A DNA stretch of 64,000 nucleotides from JADJLQ01 sp038251405. GTDB lineage: Bacteria; Bacteroidota; Bacteroidia; Chitinophagales; Saprospiraceae. Made by a program: the position numbers and the translations under genes. The notes below the pieces were generated by a model, which did not search any database, was not told the DNA's origin, and worked only from the letters and a program-made list of their open reading frames with translations. The first letter of the stretch is position 1; each line of letters begins with the position of its first letter. Of the stretch, positions 53,306 through 62,449 are shown piece by piece. The DNA is taken from positions 1 through 64,000 of the forward strand of contig JBBSBH010000004.1 in assembly GCA_038251405.1 (NCBI GenBank), read 5' to 3'.

Positions 53306-54637
53306 TTATATAAGCGTATTAATATCAAAGGATTCCAAAATATCCCTCATTTTCTTTAAAAACATTCCTCCTAAAAATCCATCTATCACTCTGTGATCAT
53401 AAGCCATTGACAAGATCATGATATGCCTTATAGCGATCACATCACCTTGCTTGGTCTCCAACACACGGGGTTGTTTCCTGATAGTTCCCAATGCTAAAAT
53501 GGCCAATTGGGGCTGATTAATAATAGGAGTGCCTGTCAGGCTTTCAAAGGAGCCCAGATTAGTAATGGTAAATGTGCCATCCGTTACATCTTCTGGCTTC
53601 AATTTATTTTCACGAGCGCGAGAAGCCAAATCATTTACTGCAAATGCAAGACCTTGTAAATTCAAAGTGTCAGCATTTTTTATTACGGGTACTATCAAAT
53701 TACCGGTTGAAAGGGCAGTAGCCATACCAATATTGATATTTTTCTTCCTAATAATTTGATATCCATTGAGTGAACTATTTATCAAAGGATACTCTTTAAT
53801 AGCCTTGATAGCCGCATCCACAAATATGGGAGTATATGTAATATTTTGTCCATAAGTATGTTGAAATTCCTGCTTGATCTTATTCCTCCAGTTTACAAGT
53901 TCAGTTACATCCACTTCAATAAATGAGGTTACATGGGGTGAAGTTTGTTTGCTCATCACCATATGATCTGCAATCATTTTCCTCATTCGATCCATCTCTA
54001 TAACTTCGTTGGAACCGGTAGCTGTGATATCAAAAGATTGAGCATTCTGTTCAGGCGTAATATCCCTATTAGATTCAGGAATAGATTTTTTTGTTTTCAC
54101 ATAATTGAGAATATCTGATTTGGTCACTCTGCCTTCATACCCAGATCCATTGACTAAATCTAATTCTTCCATGGAAACATTCTCTTCCCTGGCTATAGTT
54201 CTTACCAAGGGAGAATAAAATCTTTCAGTAATGTCGGATTCTGCATTTTTCATTCTCAATTCCTGTTGATCAATAATTTCATCAGAAGGTAAAAACGGAA
54301 CTTCATGTAGTTCACTTAATACTTCATCTGATAATGCTAAATCTTCAGAATTATTGGTATTTACAGCTTCTTCACTGGACTCAACCTCATGATGATTACC
54401 GGCAATATCTACCTGCGCAATAATTGCTCCTATGGGTACAATATCATTTTCTTTAAAAAATATTTTTTTTAAAATCCCGCTATTTGTTGCCAGTACTTCA
54501 GAATCTACTTTGTCCGTTGCTATTTCCAGAATAGGTTGATCCTGAGTGATTTGGTCACCCTCGCGGCAGAGCCATCGCAGCACGGTTACCTCGGTTATAC
54601 TTTCACCCATTTTGGGCAAGATCAAATCATGTATCAT
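53306..54637 (-). CDS. 2-oxo acid dehydrogenase E2 (dihydrolipoyl acyltransferase)
   Basis: The protein has 443 residues: one lipoyl domain (1-78, lipoylated Lys in EIATDKVDSEV), an acidic linker (80-130), a peripheral subunit-binding domain (about 140-180, SPLVRTIAREENVSMEELDLVNGSG) and the catalytic domain (about 215-443) with the HRVIDG motif. It transfers acyl groups to CoA in a pyruvate, 2-oxoglutarate or branched-chain dehydrogenase complex; the single lipoyl domain fits a branched-chain or oxoglutarate type. No E1 or E3 gene is nearby. The ATG at 54637 lies 7 nt behind TAnnTTTG; an upstream TTG (54643) is rejected. Confidence 0.92.
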   Translation of the reverse strand: MIHDLILPKMGESITEVTVLRWLCREGDQITQDQPILEIATDKVDSEVLATNSGILKKIFFKENDIVPIGAIIAQVDIAGNHHEVESSEEAVNTNNSEDLALSDEVLSELHEVPFLPSDEIIDQQELRMKNAESDITERFYSPLVRTIAREENVSMEELDLVNGSGYEGRVTKSDILNYVKTKKSIPESNRDITPEQNAQSFDITATGSNEVIEMDRMRKMIADHMVMSKQTSPHVTSFIEVDVTELVNWRNKIKQEFQHTYGQNITYTPIFVDAAIKAIKEYPLINSSLNGYQIIRKKNINIGMATALSTGNLIVPVIKNADTLNLQGLAFAVNDLASRARENKLKPEDVTDGTFTITNLGSFESLTGTPIINQPQLAILALGTIRKQPRVLETKQGDVIAIRHIMILSMAYDHRVIDGFLGGMFLKKMRDILESFDINTLI

Positions 54638-54644
54638 CAGCAAG

Positions 54645-54652
54645 CAAAAGTA
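54645..54652 (-). promoter_or_regulatory. E2 gene promoter, leaderless layout
   Basis: Minus-strand TACTTTTG, exact TAnnTTTG, 7 nt before the ATG at 54637; it fits into the 19-nt gap after cinA. Confidence 0.68.
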
Positions 54653-54656
54653 CTAA

Positions 54657-55898
54657 TTATTCATTCATTAAAAATTTATAGAGGGTTATAAGGGCCATAT
54701 TGGAAGCAGCTCGAATATTTAACAATCGATCTCTTCTTAATTGAATTTTCTTTGTCATCTGTTTTCCATCGATATCTGCAACCGCAATCCATACCAATCC
54801 TACTGGTTTTTCAACCGTGCCGCCTCCCGGACCTGCAATACCTGAAATGGCAATGGCCACCTCCACGTGTAACGCTTTTATGGCACCTGTAGCCATTTCA
54901 AGTACAGTAAGGTCACTCACGGCACCTTCTTCTTCCAATGTAATCACCTTTACCCCTAGCAAACATGTTTTCATTTCGTTTGAATAAGCAATAACGCTTC
55001 CTTTATAATAATTTGAAGACCCTGAATTAGAGGTAATTAAATGAGAAATATATCCCCCTGTACAACTTTCTGCAGTAGCCATCATCCAGTTCCTTCTTAA
55101 AAGCTCCTTTCCTATGGCCAATTCAAGAGTTTGGTCATTTTCGCCTACGGTATACATCACTAGCCTCGATCTTATACGGGCCAATATTTCTTCAAAATTT
55201 TCTATATCCTTTTTTGTAGTGCTGTCCAGATCTACTCTAATTCTAACTTTATACAAATCAGGCAAAAAAGCAAATCCAATTGACTTACTAGCATTTTGGG
55301 TAATATCCTTAATTAAATCTTCCAGAAAAGTTTCACCTTCACCTATGGTATTGAAAGTATGGCTTCTTCTTTTGGGCCCGGTGCGAAGCGTCTCCAATAA
55401 ATTTTTCACATGTGGATGAAATATTCCCTTCATTTCAAAGGGTACTCCCGGAAGTGAAATAAAGTGCTTGTTCTTATAAAAAAAATACATACCCGGTGCT
55501 GTTCCATTTATATTAGGTAATACTTGTACCCCTTTGGGCAAGAGGCATTGAATGCGATGTGATTCTGTTGGTATTCTGCCTATAGAAGTAAAGATTTGAT
55601 TGAGTTTATCAAATGTATCAGTATGAAATTCTCTTTGTACACCCATAAATTGAGCCAACGCCTCACACGTTAGATCATCAACTGTAGGGCCAAGACCACC
55701 AGTAGTAATAATAATCTCACTTCTTGTAGAGGCATTTTCGAGCGCGTAAATTATTTCAGAAATTTCGTCAGCTACGGACCATTTTTCTCTAATAGGAATA
55801 CCTATTTCCAATAATGCTTGGGCTATCCAGGCAGCATTCGTATCTACTACCTGTCCATTCAATACTTCATTTCCAATGGTCAATAAAATTGCCTTCAT
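54657..55898 (-). CDS. cinA: CinA family protein (NMN amidohydrolase / MoCF fusion)
   Basis: The protein has 413 residues, full length. An N-terminal MoCF-like COG1058 domain (1-170; LTIGNEVLNGQVVDTNAAW, TTGGLGPTVDDLT) is fused to a C-terminal CinA domain (about 250-413; MATAESCTGGYISHLIT, SNEMKTCLLGV, SGIAGPGGGTVEKPVGLVW). The C-terminal domain of such proteins deamidates nicotinamide mononucleotide; the N-terminal one is an ADP-ribose pyrophosphatase in some bacteria. The ATG overlaps the birA stop by 4 nt. Confidence 0.94.
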   Translation of the reverse strand: MKAILLTIGNEVLNGQVVDTNAAWIAQALLEIGIPIREKWSVADEISEIIYALENASTRSEIIITTGGLGPTVDDLTCEALAQFMGVQREFHTDTFDKLNQIFTSIGRIPTESHRIQCLLPKGVQVLPNINGTAPGMYFFYKNKHFISLPGVPFEMKGIFHPHVKNLLETLRTGPKRRSHTFNTIGEGETFLEDLIKDITQNASKSIGFAFLPDLYKVRIRVDLDSTTKKDIENFEEILARIRSRLVMYTVGENDQTLELAIGKELLRRNWMMATAESCTGGYISHLITSNSGSSNYYKGSVIAYSNEMKTCLLGVKVITLEEEGAVSDLTVLEMATGAIKALHVEVAIAISGIAGPGGGTVEKPVGLVWIAVADIDGKQMTKKIQLRRDRLLNIRAASNMALITLYKFLMNE

Positions 55899-56662
55899 AT
55901 ATACACTATTTTAATTTGGTCAATATCAAATAGATGATGAGCAAGATCAACTTGTATACACAACCTTCCATCTGGCAACACCTCTCTTAAAATACCTTTT
56001 TGCAAAATATCTGCCTTTAAAAATGAAATTTCCTTACCAAAACCATATAATGCTTCCTGATAAAGACTTATCAGGGAATGGTATCTTTCATTTATTAAGG
56101 ATTTATAAAGAATATTCCATTCTGATAATAAAGTATTGATTATTAAATTAAAATCGAAATCCATATTCATTACCTTTTTTATTGAACTAGCTTCGGTCAA
56201 TACATTGTCAAAATTAACTTGATTTATATTTATACCTATACCTACAATGGCCGTTACTGGTCTATCTCCTTGCCATTGATATTGAGTCAGAATGCCAGCT
56301 ATTTTCTGGTAATTAATAATTATATCGTTTGGCCACTTTATTAAAACTACTTTATCTACCAGGTTTTGTAAAGCAGATCTAACGGCTAAAGATGCCACCA
56401 TGCTCACTAAAAAATGATTTTTTCTATTAATAGTTACCGGCAATTGAAGAATAAAACTACCTGTAAAATTTAAGCCTGGCTCTGAAGACCATTTTTTATC
56501 CCATCTACCTCTACCATGAGTTTGATGATGCGCCTGCACCAGTATACCATGCAAATCTGGCTCATCTTTCAACATAGCTGCCGCAAAATCCTGAGTGGAA
56601 TGAATAGTATCTAATATAATCCGATGATGACCGATATGCATCGGATATGCTCCAAAATCCAT
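55895..56662 (-). CDS. birA: Biotin-[acetyl-CoA carboxylase] ligase
   Basis: Attaches biotin to the carboxylase carrier protein. The protein has 255 residues and lacks the N-terminal DNA-binding domain of the E. coli protein, so it is unlikely to be a repressor. Motifs: LDTIHSTQDFA, the biotinyl-AMP loop HGRGRWDKKWSSEPGLNF (about 50-67), LIKWPNDIIINYQKIAGIL and VGIGININQ. Its start is 13 nt behind a TAnnTTTG element that crosses the rsfS promoter. Confidence 0.93.
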   Translation of the reverse strand: MDFGAYPMHIGHHRIILDTIHSTQDFAAAMLKDEPDLHGILVQAHHQTHGRGRWDKKWSSEPGLNFTGSFILQLPVTINRKNHFLVSMVASLAVRSALQNLVDKVVLIKWPNDIIINYQKIAGILTQYQWQGDRPVTAIVGIGININQVNFDNVLTEASSIKKVMNMDFDFNLIINTLLSEWNILYKSLINERYHSLISLYQEALYGFGKEISFLKADILQKGILREVLPDGRLCIQVDLAHHLFDIDQIKIVYI

Positions 56663-56669
56663 ATTTTTG
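56662..56669 (+). promoter_or_regulatory. rsfS promoter
   Basis: TATTTTTG, exact TAnnTTTG, 40 nt before the rsfS TTG. Its upstream part lies inside birA codon 1 and beyond; it crosses the birA promoter. Confidence 0.55.
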
Positions 56670-56675
56670 TTAGAA

Positions 56676-56683
56676 CAAATTTA
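56676..56683 (-). promoter_or_regulatory. birA promoter
   Basis: Minus-strand TAAATTTG, exact TAnnTTTG, 13 nt before the birA ATG at 56662. Confidence 0.6.
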
Positions 56684-56709
56684 TTTTTATTATTTAAACC
56701 ACAGATCAA

Positions 56710-57096
56710 TTGGCTAAAGAAAAAAGAATTACTGCTATCAAATCCTCTGCAGACCCCCTCAACAAACTTATCATCCAAACGCTTCAAGATAAAAAAGGTC
56801 AAAACATTAGCCTCATGGACCTTAGAGACCTTACCGGGCCTGCAGACTATTTTATTGTATGTGAAGCAGACAACATTACACTTACTAAAGCGCTCGCAGA
56901 TCATCTTTATAAGGAAGTGAAGGAAAAGTTAGGTCTTATGCCCAATCATACTGAAGGTCAATCACAGGCAAAATGGGTATTGGTAGATTATTTTACTACA
57001 ATAGTCCATATTTTCTACAGGGAAACACGCCAATACTACGAAATTGATCAACTTTGGAGCGATGCAAAGACTACTGAGTATCTGAAAGTAGGATGA
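56710..57096 (+). CDS. rsfS: Ribosomal silencing factor RsfS
   Basis: Binds L14 and blocks subunit joining when nutrients are short. The protein has 128 residues with the Iojap/RsfS core: KGQNISLMDLRDLTGPADYFIVCEADN (split over about 30-56), ALADHLYKEVKEKLG, SQAKWVLVDYFTTIVHIFYRETRQYYEIDQLWSDA. The start is TTG (56710); no ATG fits. The arrangement birA divergent from rsfS-ftsH is common in the phylum. Confidence 0.94.
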   Translation: MAKEKRITAIKSSADPLNKLIIQTLQDKKGQNISLMDLRDLTGPADYFIVCEADNITLTKALADHLYKEVKEKLGLMPNHTEGQSQAKWVLVDYFTTIVHIFYRETRQYYEIDQLWSDAKTTEYLKVG

Positions 57097-57170
57097 TGAT
57101 ATACTTTTAAGCAATATTTAACCAACCCGAAGTCATTAAGTAAGATCGAATTTGTTTATTTAAATAACAT

Positions 57171-57178
57171 TACTTTTG
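57171..57178 (+). promoter_or_regulatory. ftsH promoter
   Basis: TACTTTTG, exact TAnnTTTG, 13 nt before the ATG at 57192, with a TTTG (57151-57154) as possible -33 element 16 nt upstream. Confidence 0.65.
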
Positions 57179-57191
57179 AAGTGTTAATAAT

Positions 57192-59129
57192 ATGGAAGAC
57201 AACAACAAAAAGAATTTTAAAAAATTCAATTTCAATATATATTGGATTTATGGGATAATTATAGCCTTTATATTGGCTATGCAGTTCCTGATGAGCGACT
57301 CCTCTCAATCTGAAATAGGTTTTGGCCAATTTCAACAGATGATGCGCAGTGGAGATATATCTCGTGTGGTCGTCATCAATAAAGAGAAAGCATATATTTA
57401 TTTGAAAAAAGACAGAATTTCTAAATATCCTGATGCAGCAAAAAATACGATTACTTCGGATTACCCAAATTTTTCGTTCAATGTAGGATCAATAGAATCA
57501 CTTGAAAACCAAGTTTCCGAAATTAATAAAAATATACCCTTAGAGAATCAAGTCTTTCTCGAATATGAAAAGAGGACGGACATCATAGGACCTATTTTGG
57601 GCTGGGTGATCCCCATCTTCTTATTACTGGCCATATGGCTTTTTATTATGCGCAGAGTTGGGGGGGGAGCAGGTGGTGGTGCAGCTGGTCAGATTTTTAA
57701 TATTGGTAAATCTAAAGCCACTCTATTTGATAAAGACAGTACACCTAATGTGACATTTGCTGATGTTGCAGGCTTGAATGAAGCGAAGGAAGAGGTAATG
57801 GAAGTAGTAGACTTTCTAAAAAACCCTAAAAAATATACAGCCCTCGGTGGTAAAATTCCGAAAGGTGTATTACTTGTAGGCCCTCCAGGTACGGGGAAAA
57901 CTTTATTGGCCAAAGCAGTCGCTGGAGAAGCAGGTGTTCCCTTCTTTTCAATAAGTGGATCCGACTTCGTAGAAATGTTTGTAGGTGTAGGAGCTTCCCG
58001 TGTGAGAGACCTATTTAAGCAAGCTCGTGAAAAAGCACCCTGTATCATATTTATTGACGAAATAGATGCAATAGGTAGAGCCAGAGGTAAAAATAACTGG
58101 CAAGGAGGCAATGATGAGCGCGAAAGCACTTTAAATCAATTATTGGTAGAAATGGATGGCTTCCCTACTGATAAAGCCGTGATATTAATGGCAGCTACTA
58201 ATCGACCAGATGTATTGGATAATGCTTTGCTAAGACCAGGCCGGTTTGATCGCCAAATAGGTATTGACCCTCCTGATCTTAAAGGCCGGGAAGCGATATT
58301 TTCTGTACATTTAAAAACGATCAAACTTAAAAATGATGTAGACCCTGCTATATTGGCAGAAATGACACCTGGATTTGCTGGGGCAGATATCGCCAATGTT
58401 TGCAATGAAGCAGCATTGATTGCCGCCCGAAGAAACAAATCTGCGGTAGATATGGATGATTTTAATTATGCCCTGGATAGAGTGATTGGAGGCTTAGAAA
58501 AAAAGAACAAAATCATTTCTCCTGAAGAAAGAGAAATCATTGCTTATCATGAGGCTGGCCATGCTATTTGTGGATGGTTACTCGAGCATGCATCACCATT
58601 AGTAAAAGTTACTATTGTTCCAAGAGGTATTGGTACCTTAGGCTATGCACAATATTTACCTAAAGAAGAATATATTACCAGAACTGAAGCATTAAATGAT
58701 AGAATGTGTATGACATTTGGAGGCAGAGCATCTGAAACCATTGTGTTTAATAAAATTTCTACCGGAGCACAAAGCGACCTGGATCAAGCTACTAAAATGG
58801 CTTATTCTATGGTGACCATATTTGGTATGAACGATAAAGTAGGTAATGTATCATTTTATGGAATGAGCCAGGATAATTTCCAAAAGCCTTATTCTGAAGA
58901 CACAGCCCGGATGATAGATACTGAAGTAAGAAAACTGATAGAATTTCAATTTGAAAGGGCAAAAGAATTACTTCGGGATAATAGGGATAAACTAGATATT
59001 CTGGCAAGGACTTTATTGGATAAAGAAGTTTTGATCAAATCAGATGTTGAAAGGCTGATAGGTCCAAGACCATTCCCTGAAAAACCTTTACATATTCAGC
59101 CTACTTCCATTGGCACAGAAACTCTTTAA
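57192..59129 (+). CDS. ftsH: ATP-dependent zinc metalloprotease FtsH
   Basis: Membrane-bound AAA protease for quality control of membrane and short-lived proteins. The protein has 645 residues: membrane helix 1 (about 15-35), a periplasmic domain (about 36-130), helix 2 (about 137-158), AAA domain with Walker A GPPGTGKT (230-237), Walker B IIFIDEID, the SRH region ATNRPDVLDNALLRPGRFD, and the protease site HEAGH (His453, Glu454, His457). All catalytic residues are present. It follows rsfS by 95 nt and has its own promoter. Confidence 0.97.
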   Translation: MEDNNKKNFKKFNFNIYWIYGIIIAFILAMQFLMSDSSQSEIGFGQFQQMMRSGDISRVVVINKEKAYIYLKKDRISKYPDAAKNTITSDYPNFSFNVGSIESLENQVSEINKNIPLENQVFLEYEKRTDIIGPILGWVIPIFLLLAIWLFIMRRVGGGAGGGAAGQIFNIGKSKATLFDKDSTPNVTFADVAGLNEAKEEVMEVVDFLKNPKKYTALGGKIPKGVLLVGPPGTGKTLLAKAVAGEAGVPFFSISGSDFVEMFVGVGASRVRDLFKQAREKAPCIIFIDEIDAIGRARGKNNWQGGNDERESTLNQLLVEMDGFPTDKAVILMAATNRPDVLDNALLRPGRFDRQIGIDPPDLKGREAIFSVHLKTIKLKNDVDPAILAEMTPGFAGADIANVCNEAALIAARRNKSAVDMDDFNYALDRVIGGLEKKNKIISPEEREIIAYHEAGHAICGWLLEHASPLVKVTIVPRGIGTLGYAQYLPKEEYITRTEALNDRMCMTFGGRASETIVFNKISTGAQSDLDQATKMAYSMVTIFGMNDKVGNVSFYGMSQDNFQKPYSEDTARMIDTEVRKLIEFQFERAKELLRDNRDKLDILARTLLDKEVLIKSDVERLIGPRPFPEKPLHIQPTSIGTETL

Positions 59130-59152
59130 ATGAATAAGGATTAATTAGTTAT

Positions 59153-59554
59153 CTAGCTATCCGGGGCTTTCCTGCGATTAGCTTTTTTCTCCGATAACCT
59201 CATTTTCATTTCTATTCTATGCGCAATGCTAGCCTTTGTAGGTTTTGTCTTTTGCCGCTTTTTTGGAGGCACTATCGCATGTACGATTAGATTGGTCAGT
59301 CTAAGAATTACCGCAGCTTTGTTAGCATGTTGGGACCTCCCTGCCATACTACTTAAGTACAATTCGTCATTGGAGTTGATCTTATTCTTGTATTTCTCCC
59401 TAAGCAAGTTTTTCTGCTCCTCGATTAAGTTCGAACTATCTATATTGAAATAAATAGTGACCCTGCTTTCAGTTTTATTTACATGCTGGCCACCAGGACC
59501 ACTGCTGCGACTGGTTTCGAATCGACAATACTTGAGAATTGAATACTGATCCAT
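59153..59554 (-). CDS. arfB: Alternative ribosome-rescue factor ArfB
   Basis: Peptidyl-tRNA hydrolase that rescues stalled ribosomes. The protein has 133 residues with the GGQ motif near the N-terminus (SSGPGGQHVNKTESRV, about 16-31) and a basic C-terminal tail (KKRQKTKPTK, KANRRKAPDS) that enters the mRNA channel. It lacks the codon-recognition domains of RF1 and RF2, as expected. It has its own promoter and converges on ftsH. Confidence 0.93.
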   Translation of the reverse strand: MDQYSILKYCRFETSRSSGPGGQHVNKTESRVTIYFNIDSSNLIEEQKNLLREKYKNKINSNDELYLSSMAGRSQHANKAAVILRLTNLIVHAIVPPKKRQKTKPTKASIAHRIEMKMRLSEKKANRRKAPDS

Positions 59555-59567
59555 ATGATTTACATCG

Positions 59568-59575
59568 CAAAATTA
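59568..59575 (-). promoter_or_regulatory. arfB promoter
   Basis: Minus-strand TAATTTTG, exact TAnnTTTG, 13 nt before the ATG at 59554. Confidence 0.62.
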
Positions 59576-59639
59576 GAAGTTTACCTGAAGGTCTGGGATA
59601 ATCATTATTTTTCAGTTTGAAATTCTCAATAATGAAATA

Positions 59640-62009
59640 ATGAAATCAAAAATTATATATCTTTTTTTTCTCATCCCAATTCTAGGATTCACCCAGGAGC
59701 TTAAACAATTTCCTGGTTTCTTTGATTTTTCTTATAGCCTAAAGGATGGTAAGATTTTGCTGGAAGTAAAAGCAATAGATCAGGAATTTCTTTATGTTCA
59801 AGGACTCTCCACTGGTATAGGATCGAATGATATCGGATTGGATAGAGGCCAGATAGGAAGAGAACGAATAGTGAAGTTTCACAAAATGGCCAACAAATTG
59901 ATGCTGATTCAACCCAATTATTCTTATCGGGCAATATCAAATAATCAAGCTGAACGCAAATCGGTGGAAGAAGCTTTTGCCCAATCCGTACTCTGGGGAT
60001 TTAGTATTGAAAAGGAAGAAAATGGATCCATTTTTATCGATCTTACTCCATTTATCATGCAGGATGCCCATGATGTAGCTGGCAGACTAGAGGCTTCGAA
60101 ACAAGGAAATTATAAAATTGACCCTAGCCGAAGCGCCATCAATATGGATCGAACTAAAAATTTCCCCTTCAATAGCGAGTTTGATGTCATGCTTACATTT
60201 ACAGGAAAACCTACTGGTAATTTACTTTCATCCGTGACTCCAAGTGCTGAAGCAGTCACTGTCCATGAGCATCATTCATTTGTACAACTTCCTGATAACA
60301 ATTATAAAACCAGGAAGTACGATCCCAGGTCTGGCTTCTTTGGAATCTCCTATTTTGATTATGCGACACCGGTGAGTGAAAATATTAATCAACAACTGAC
60401 TGTGCGTCATAGACTACAAAAAAAAGATCCTACAGCTGCCAGAAGTGAAGCTGTGAAACCTATCATTTATTATCTCGATCCTGGTTGCCCTGAACCCATA
60501 AAGTCTGCCCTGATGGAAGGAGCTCAGTGGTGGAATCAAGCTTATGAAGCAGCCGGGTATATCAATGCATTTCAAGTAAAAGTACTTCCAGAAGATGCTG
60601 ACCCAATGGATGTGCGATATAATGTAATCCAATGGGTGCATCGAAGCACCAGAGGTTGGTCATATGGAAGTACGGTTACTGATCCCCGTACAGGAGAAAT
60701 CATTAAAGGTCATGTCTCCCTGGGTTCACTGCGCGTGCGCCAGGATTATTTGATTGCCCAGGCTTTTGCAGCACCTTTTAAAGAAGATAAAAACACCAGT
60801 CCCATGATGGAAATGGCTTTGGCGAGATTAAGACAGTTGGCTGCACATGAAGTAGGACATACTTTGGGATTGTCGCATAATTATATTTCCAGTACCAGTG
60901 GCAGATCATCAGTGATGGATTATCCTCATCCCATGATAGAACTAAAAGACGGGAAAATAGATTTTTCTAATGCCTATGCAACTGGTATTGGTGAATGGGA
61001 TAAGCGAGCCATTACCTGGGCTTATCAGGACTTTCCAGATAAAACAGAAGAAAACATATCATTAGACCAGATCATTGAGCAAACGAATAAAATGGGCTTG
61101 CCTTATTTAACTGATCAGGATGCCCGACCTGCCGGATCAGCTCACCCTTCCAATCATCTTTGGGATAATGGATCGGATATCATCACTGAATTAAAAAGAA
61201 TGAATCTGGTACGAAAGCAGGCCATTACTAGTTTCGGTATAGATAATATTCGGTTAGAAGACCCTATGGCCAATCTGGAAAATGTATTAGTTCCTCTCTA
61301 TTTAAGTCAACGATATCAAATAGAAGCCGCTTCAAAAATTATTGGAGGTGTAGAATATACTTATTCGCTTAAAGGTGATGGAATGGTCACCAATAAACTT
61401 GTGCCTGCTGCCGTACAATCTATTGCATTGAATGAAATTCTGAATAGTATTTCTCCCCATGAGTTAACCATTCCTGAAAATATTATCAAACTTATTCCGC
61501 CGCATCCTCCCGGATTTTCCAGAGATCGTGAAATATTTATAAACTATACCGGAGCTACTTTTGACCCATTGGCCGCTGCAGAATCATTAAGCGGCCATAC
61601 CTTTACTTTTTTATTACAAAATGAAAGACTGGCGAGATTAATTGAGCAAAAGGCAAGAGATGACAGTCAATCAGGACTGCCAAATTATTTGAATAGTATC
61701 TATAGGAAACTAAAAAGCTCAACAGCTGTTTCAGGAATGGAAAAAGAAATAAAATTAAATACAGAACGAGTTTTTTTTGTAAAACTATTGAATACGATGG
61801 CCAATAAATATACCAATACAGCAGTTCAAGCCGCCTGTCAGAAATTTATTAAAAGCCTAGAACAAACAGGTGAATTTTCCACTACCTCAGCACAAGGCAT
61901 TTATATAAAAACTTTGGTCTTTGATTTTAGAAATGATCCTTCAAAATTCGAATTACCAGATGTAAAACCTTTACCCGATGGATCTCCCATTGGGTGTTTT
62001 GATGAATAA
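59640..62009 (+). CDS. Secreted zinc metalloprotease (DUF5117/DUF4953 type)
   Basis: The protein has 789 residues with a signal peptide (about 1-18, IIYLFFLIPILGFTQ). An N-terminal DUF5117/DUF5118-like part (20-270) is followed by a metzincin-type protease domain with HEVGHTLGLSH (His403, Glu404, His407, His413) and a downstream Met-turn candidate SVMDYPHP (about 425-432). A helical C-terminal part fills the rest. Length and order match the Bacteroidota zinc-dependent metalloprotease family of unknown substrate. No T9SS tail is seen, so it probably acts in the periplasm. Confidence 0.9.
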   Translation: MKSKIIYLFFLIPILGFTQELKQFPGFFDFSYSLKDGKILLEVKAIDQEFLYVQGLSTGIGSNDIGLDRGQIGRERIVKFHKMANKLMLIQPNYSYRAISNNQAERKSVEEAFAQSVLWGFSIEKEENGSIFIDLTPFIMQDAHDVAGRLEASKQGNYKIDPSRSAINMDRTKNFPFNSEFDVMLTFTGKPTGNLLSSVTPSAEAVTVHEHHSFVQLPDNNYKTRKYDPRSGFFGISYFDYATPVSENINQQLTVRHRLQKKDPTAARSEAVKPIIYYLDPGCPEPIKSALMEGAQWWNQAYEAAGYINAFQVKVLPEDADPMDVRYNVIQWVHRSTRGWSYGSTVTDPRTGEIIKGHVSLGSLRVRQDYLIAQAFAAPFKEDKNTSPMMEMALARLRQLAAHEVGHTLGLSHNYISSTSGRSSVMDYPHPMIELKDGKIDFSNAYATGIGEWDKRAITWAYQDFPDKTEENISLDQIIEQTNKMGLPYLTDQDARPAGSAHPSNHLWDNGSDIITELKRMNLVRKQAITSFGIDNIRLEDPMANLENVLVPLYLSQRYQIEAASKIIGGVEYTYSLKGDGMVTNKLVPAAVQSIALNEILNSISPHELTIPENIIKLIPPHPPGFSRDREIFINYTGATFDPLAAAESLSGHTFTFLLQNERLARLIEQKARDDSQSGLPNYLNSIYRKLKSSTAVSGMEKEIKLNTERVFFVKLLNTMANKYTNTAVQAACQKFIKSLEQTGEFSTTSAQGIYIKTLVFDFRNDPSKFELPDVKPLPDGSPIGCFDE

Positions 62010-62016
62010 CTTCTAT

Positions 62017-62024
62017 TAACTTTG
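62017..62024 (+). promoter_or_regulatory. Promoter of the DCC-family gene, leaderless GTG layout
   Basis: TAACTTTG, exact TAnnTTTG, 7 nt before the GTG at 62032; it lies in the 22-nt gap after the protease gene. Confidence 0.6.
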
Positions 62025-62031
62025 AAGTAAA

Positions 62032-62442
62032 GTGTATTCATCCAATTCGACTCAACCAATCATATATTTCGATGGTACCTGCGTGCTCTGCAATTGGTTT
62101 TTTAAGTGGTTAGTTCAACATGATAAAAAAAAGTTATTTCAATTTGACACTTTGCAATCCATTGCCGGACAAGAGCTCGTGGATAGATTGAAAATGGAAG
62201 TCGTGGAGGAAACTGTGGTCCTTCGACATAATAAGGAGACCTATACTTATTCTACTGCGGTGCTTAAGATTTTTAAAATGATGGGTGGCTGGTACAAATT
62301 AATGGGTATTCTAGGGTTATTATTCCCAAAATTTTTAAGAGACGGCGTGTATTTGTTCATTTCTAAAAACAGGTATAAATGGTTTGGTCAACAAGCCTGT
62401 TACATCCCTGACAAATCGACTAAAGAAAGATTTGTAAACTAA
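62032..62442 (+). CDS. DCC-family thiol-disulfide oxidoreductase-like protein (DUF393)
   Basis: The protein has 136 residues with a GTG start. The family's N-terminal DxxCxxC motif is present as FDGTCVLCNWFFKWL (about 14-28). The middle holds FQFDTLQSIAGQELV, and the C-terminal half KMMGGWYKLMGILGLLFPKFLRDGVYLFISKNRYKWFG matches DUF393 (split over about 83-120). Thioredoxin-like fold with a probable redox Cys pair; partners unknown. Its 3' end is 7 nt from the converging aminotransferase gene. Confidence 0.88.
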   Translation: MYSSNSTQPIIYFDGTCVLCNWFFKWLVQHDKKKLFQFDTLQSIAGQELVDRLKMEVVEETVVLRHNKETYTYSTAVLKIFKMMGGWYKLMGILGLLFPKFLRDGVYLFISKNRYKWFGQQACYIPDKSTKERFVN

Positions 62443-62449
62443 ACACAAA

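Noticed and set aside
57689..58129. 146-codon frame antisense to ftsH
   Set aside because: Lies fully within the highly conserved AAA domain of ftsH, so it is a mirror frame.
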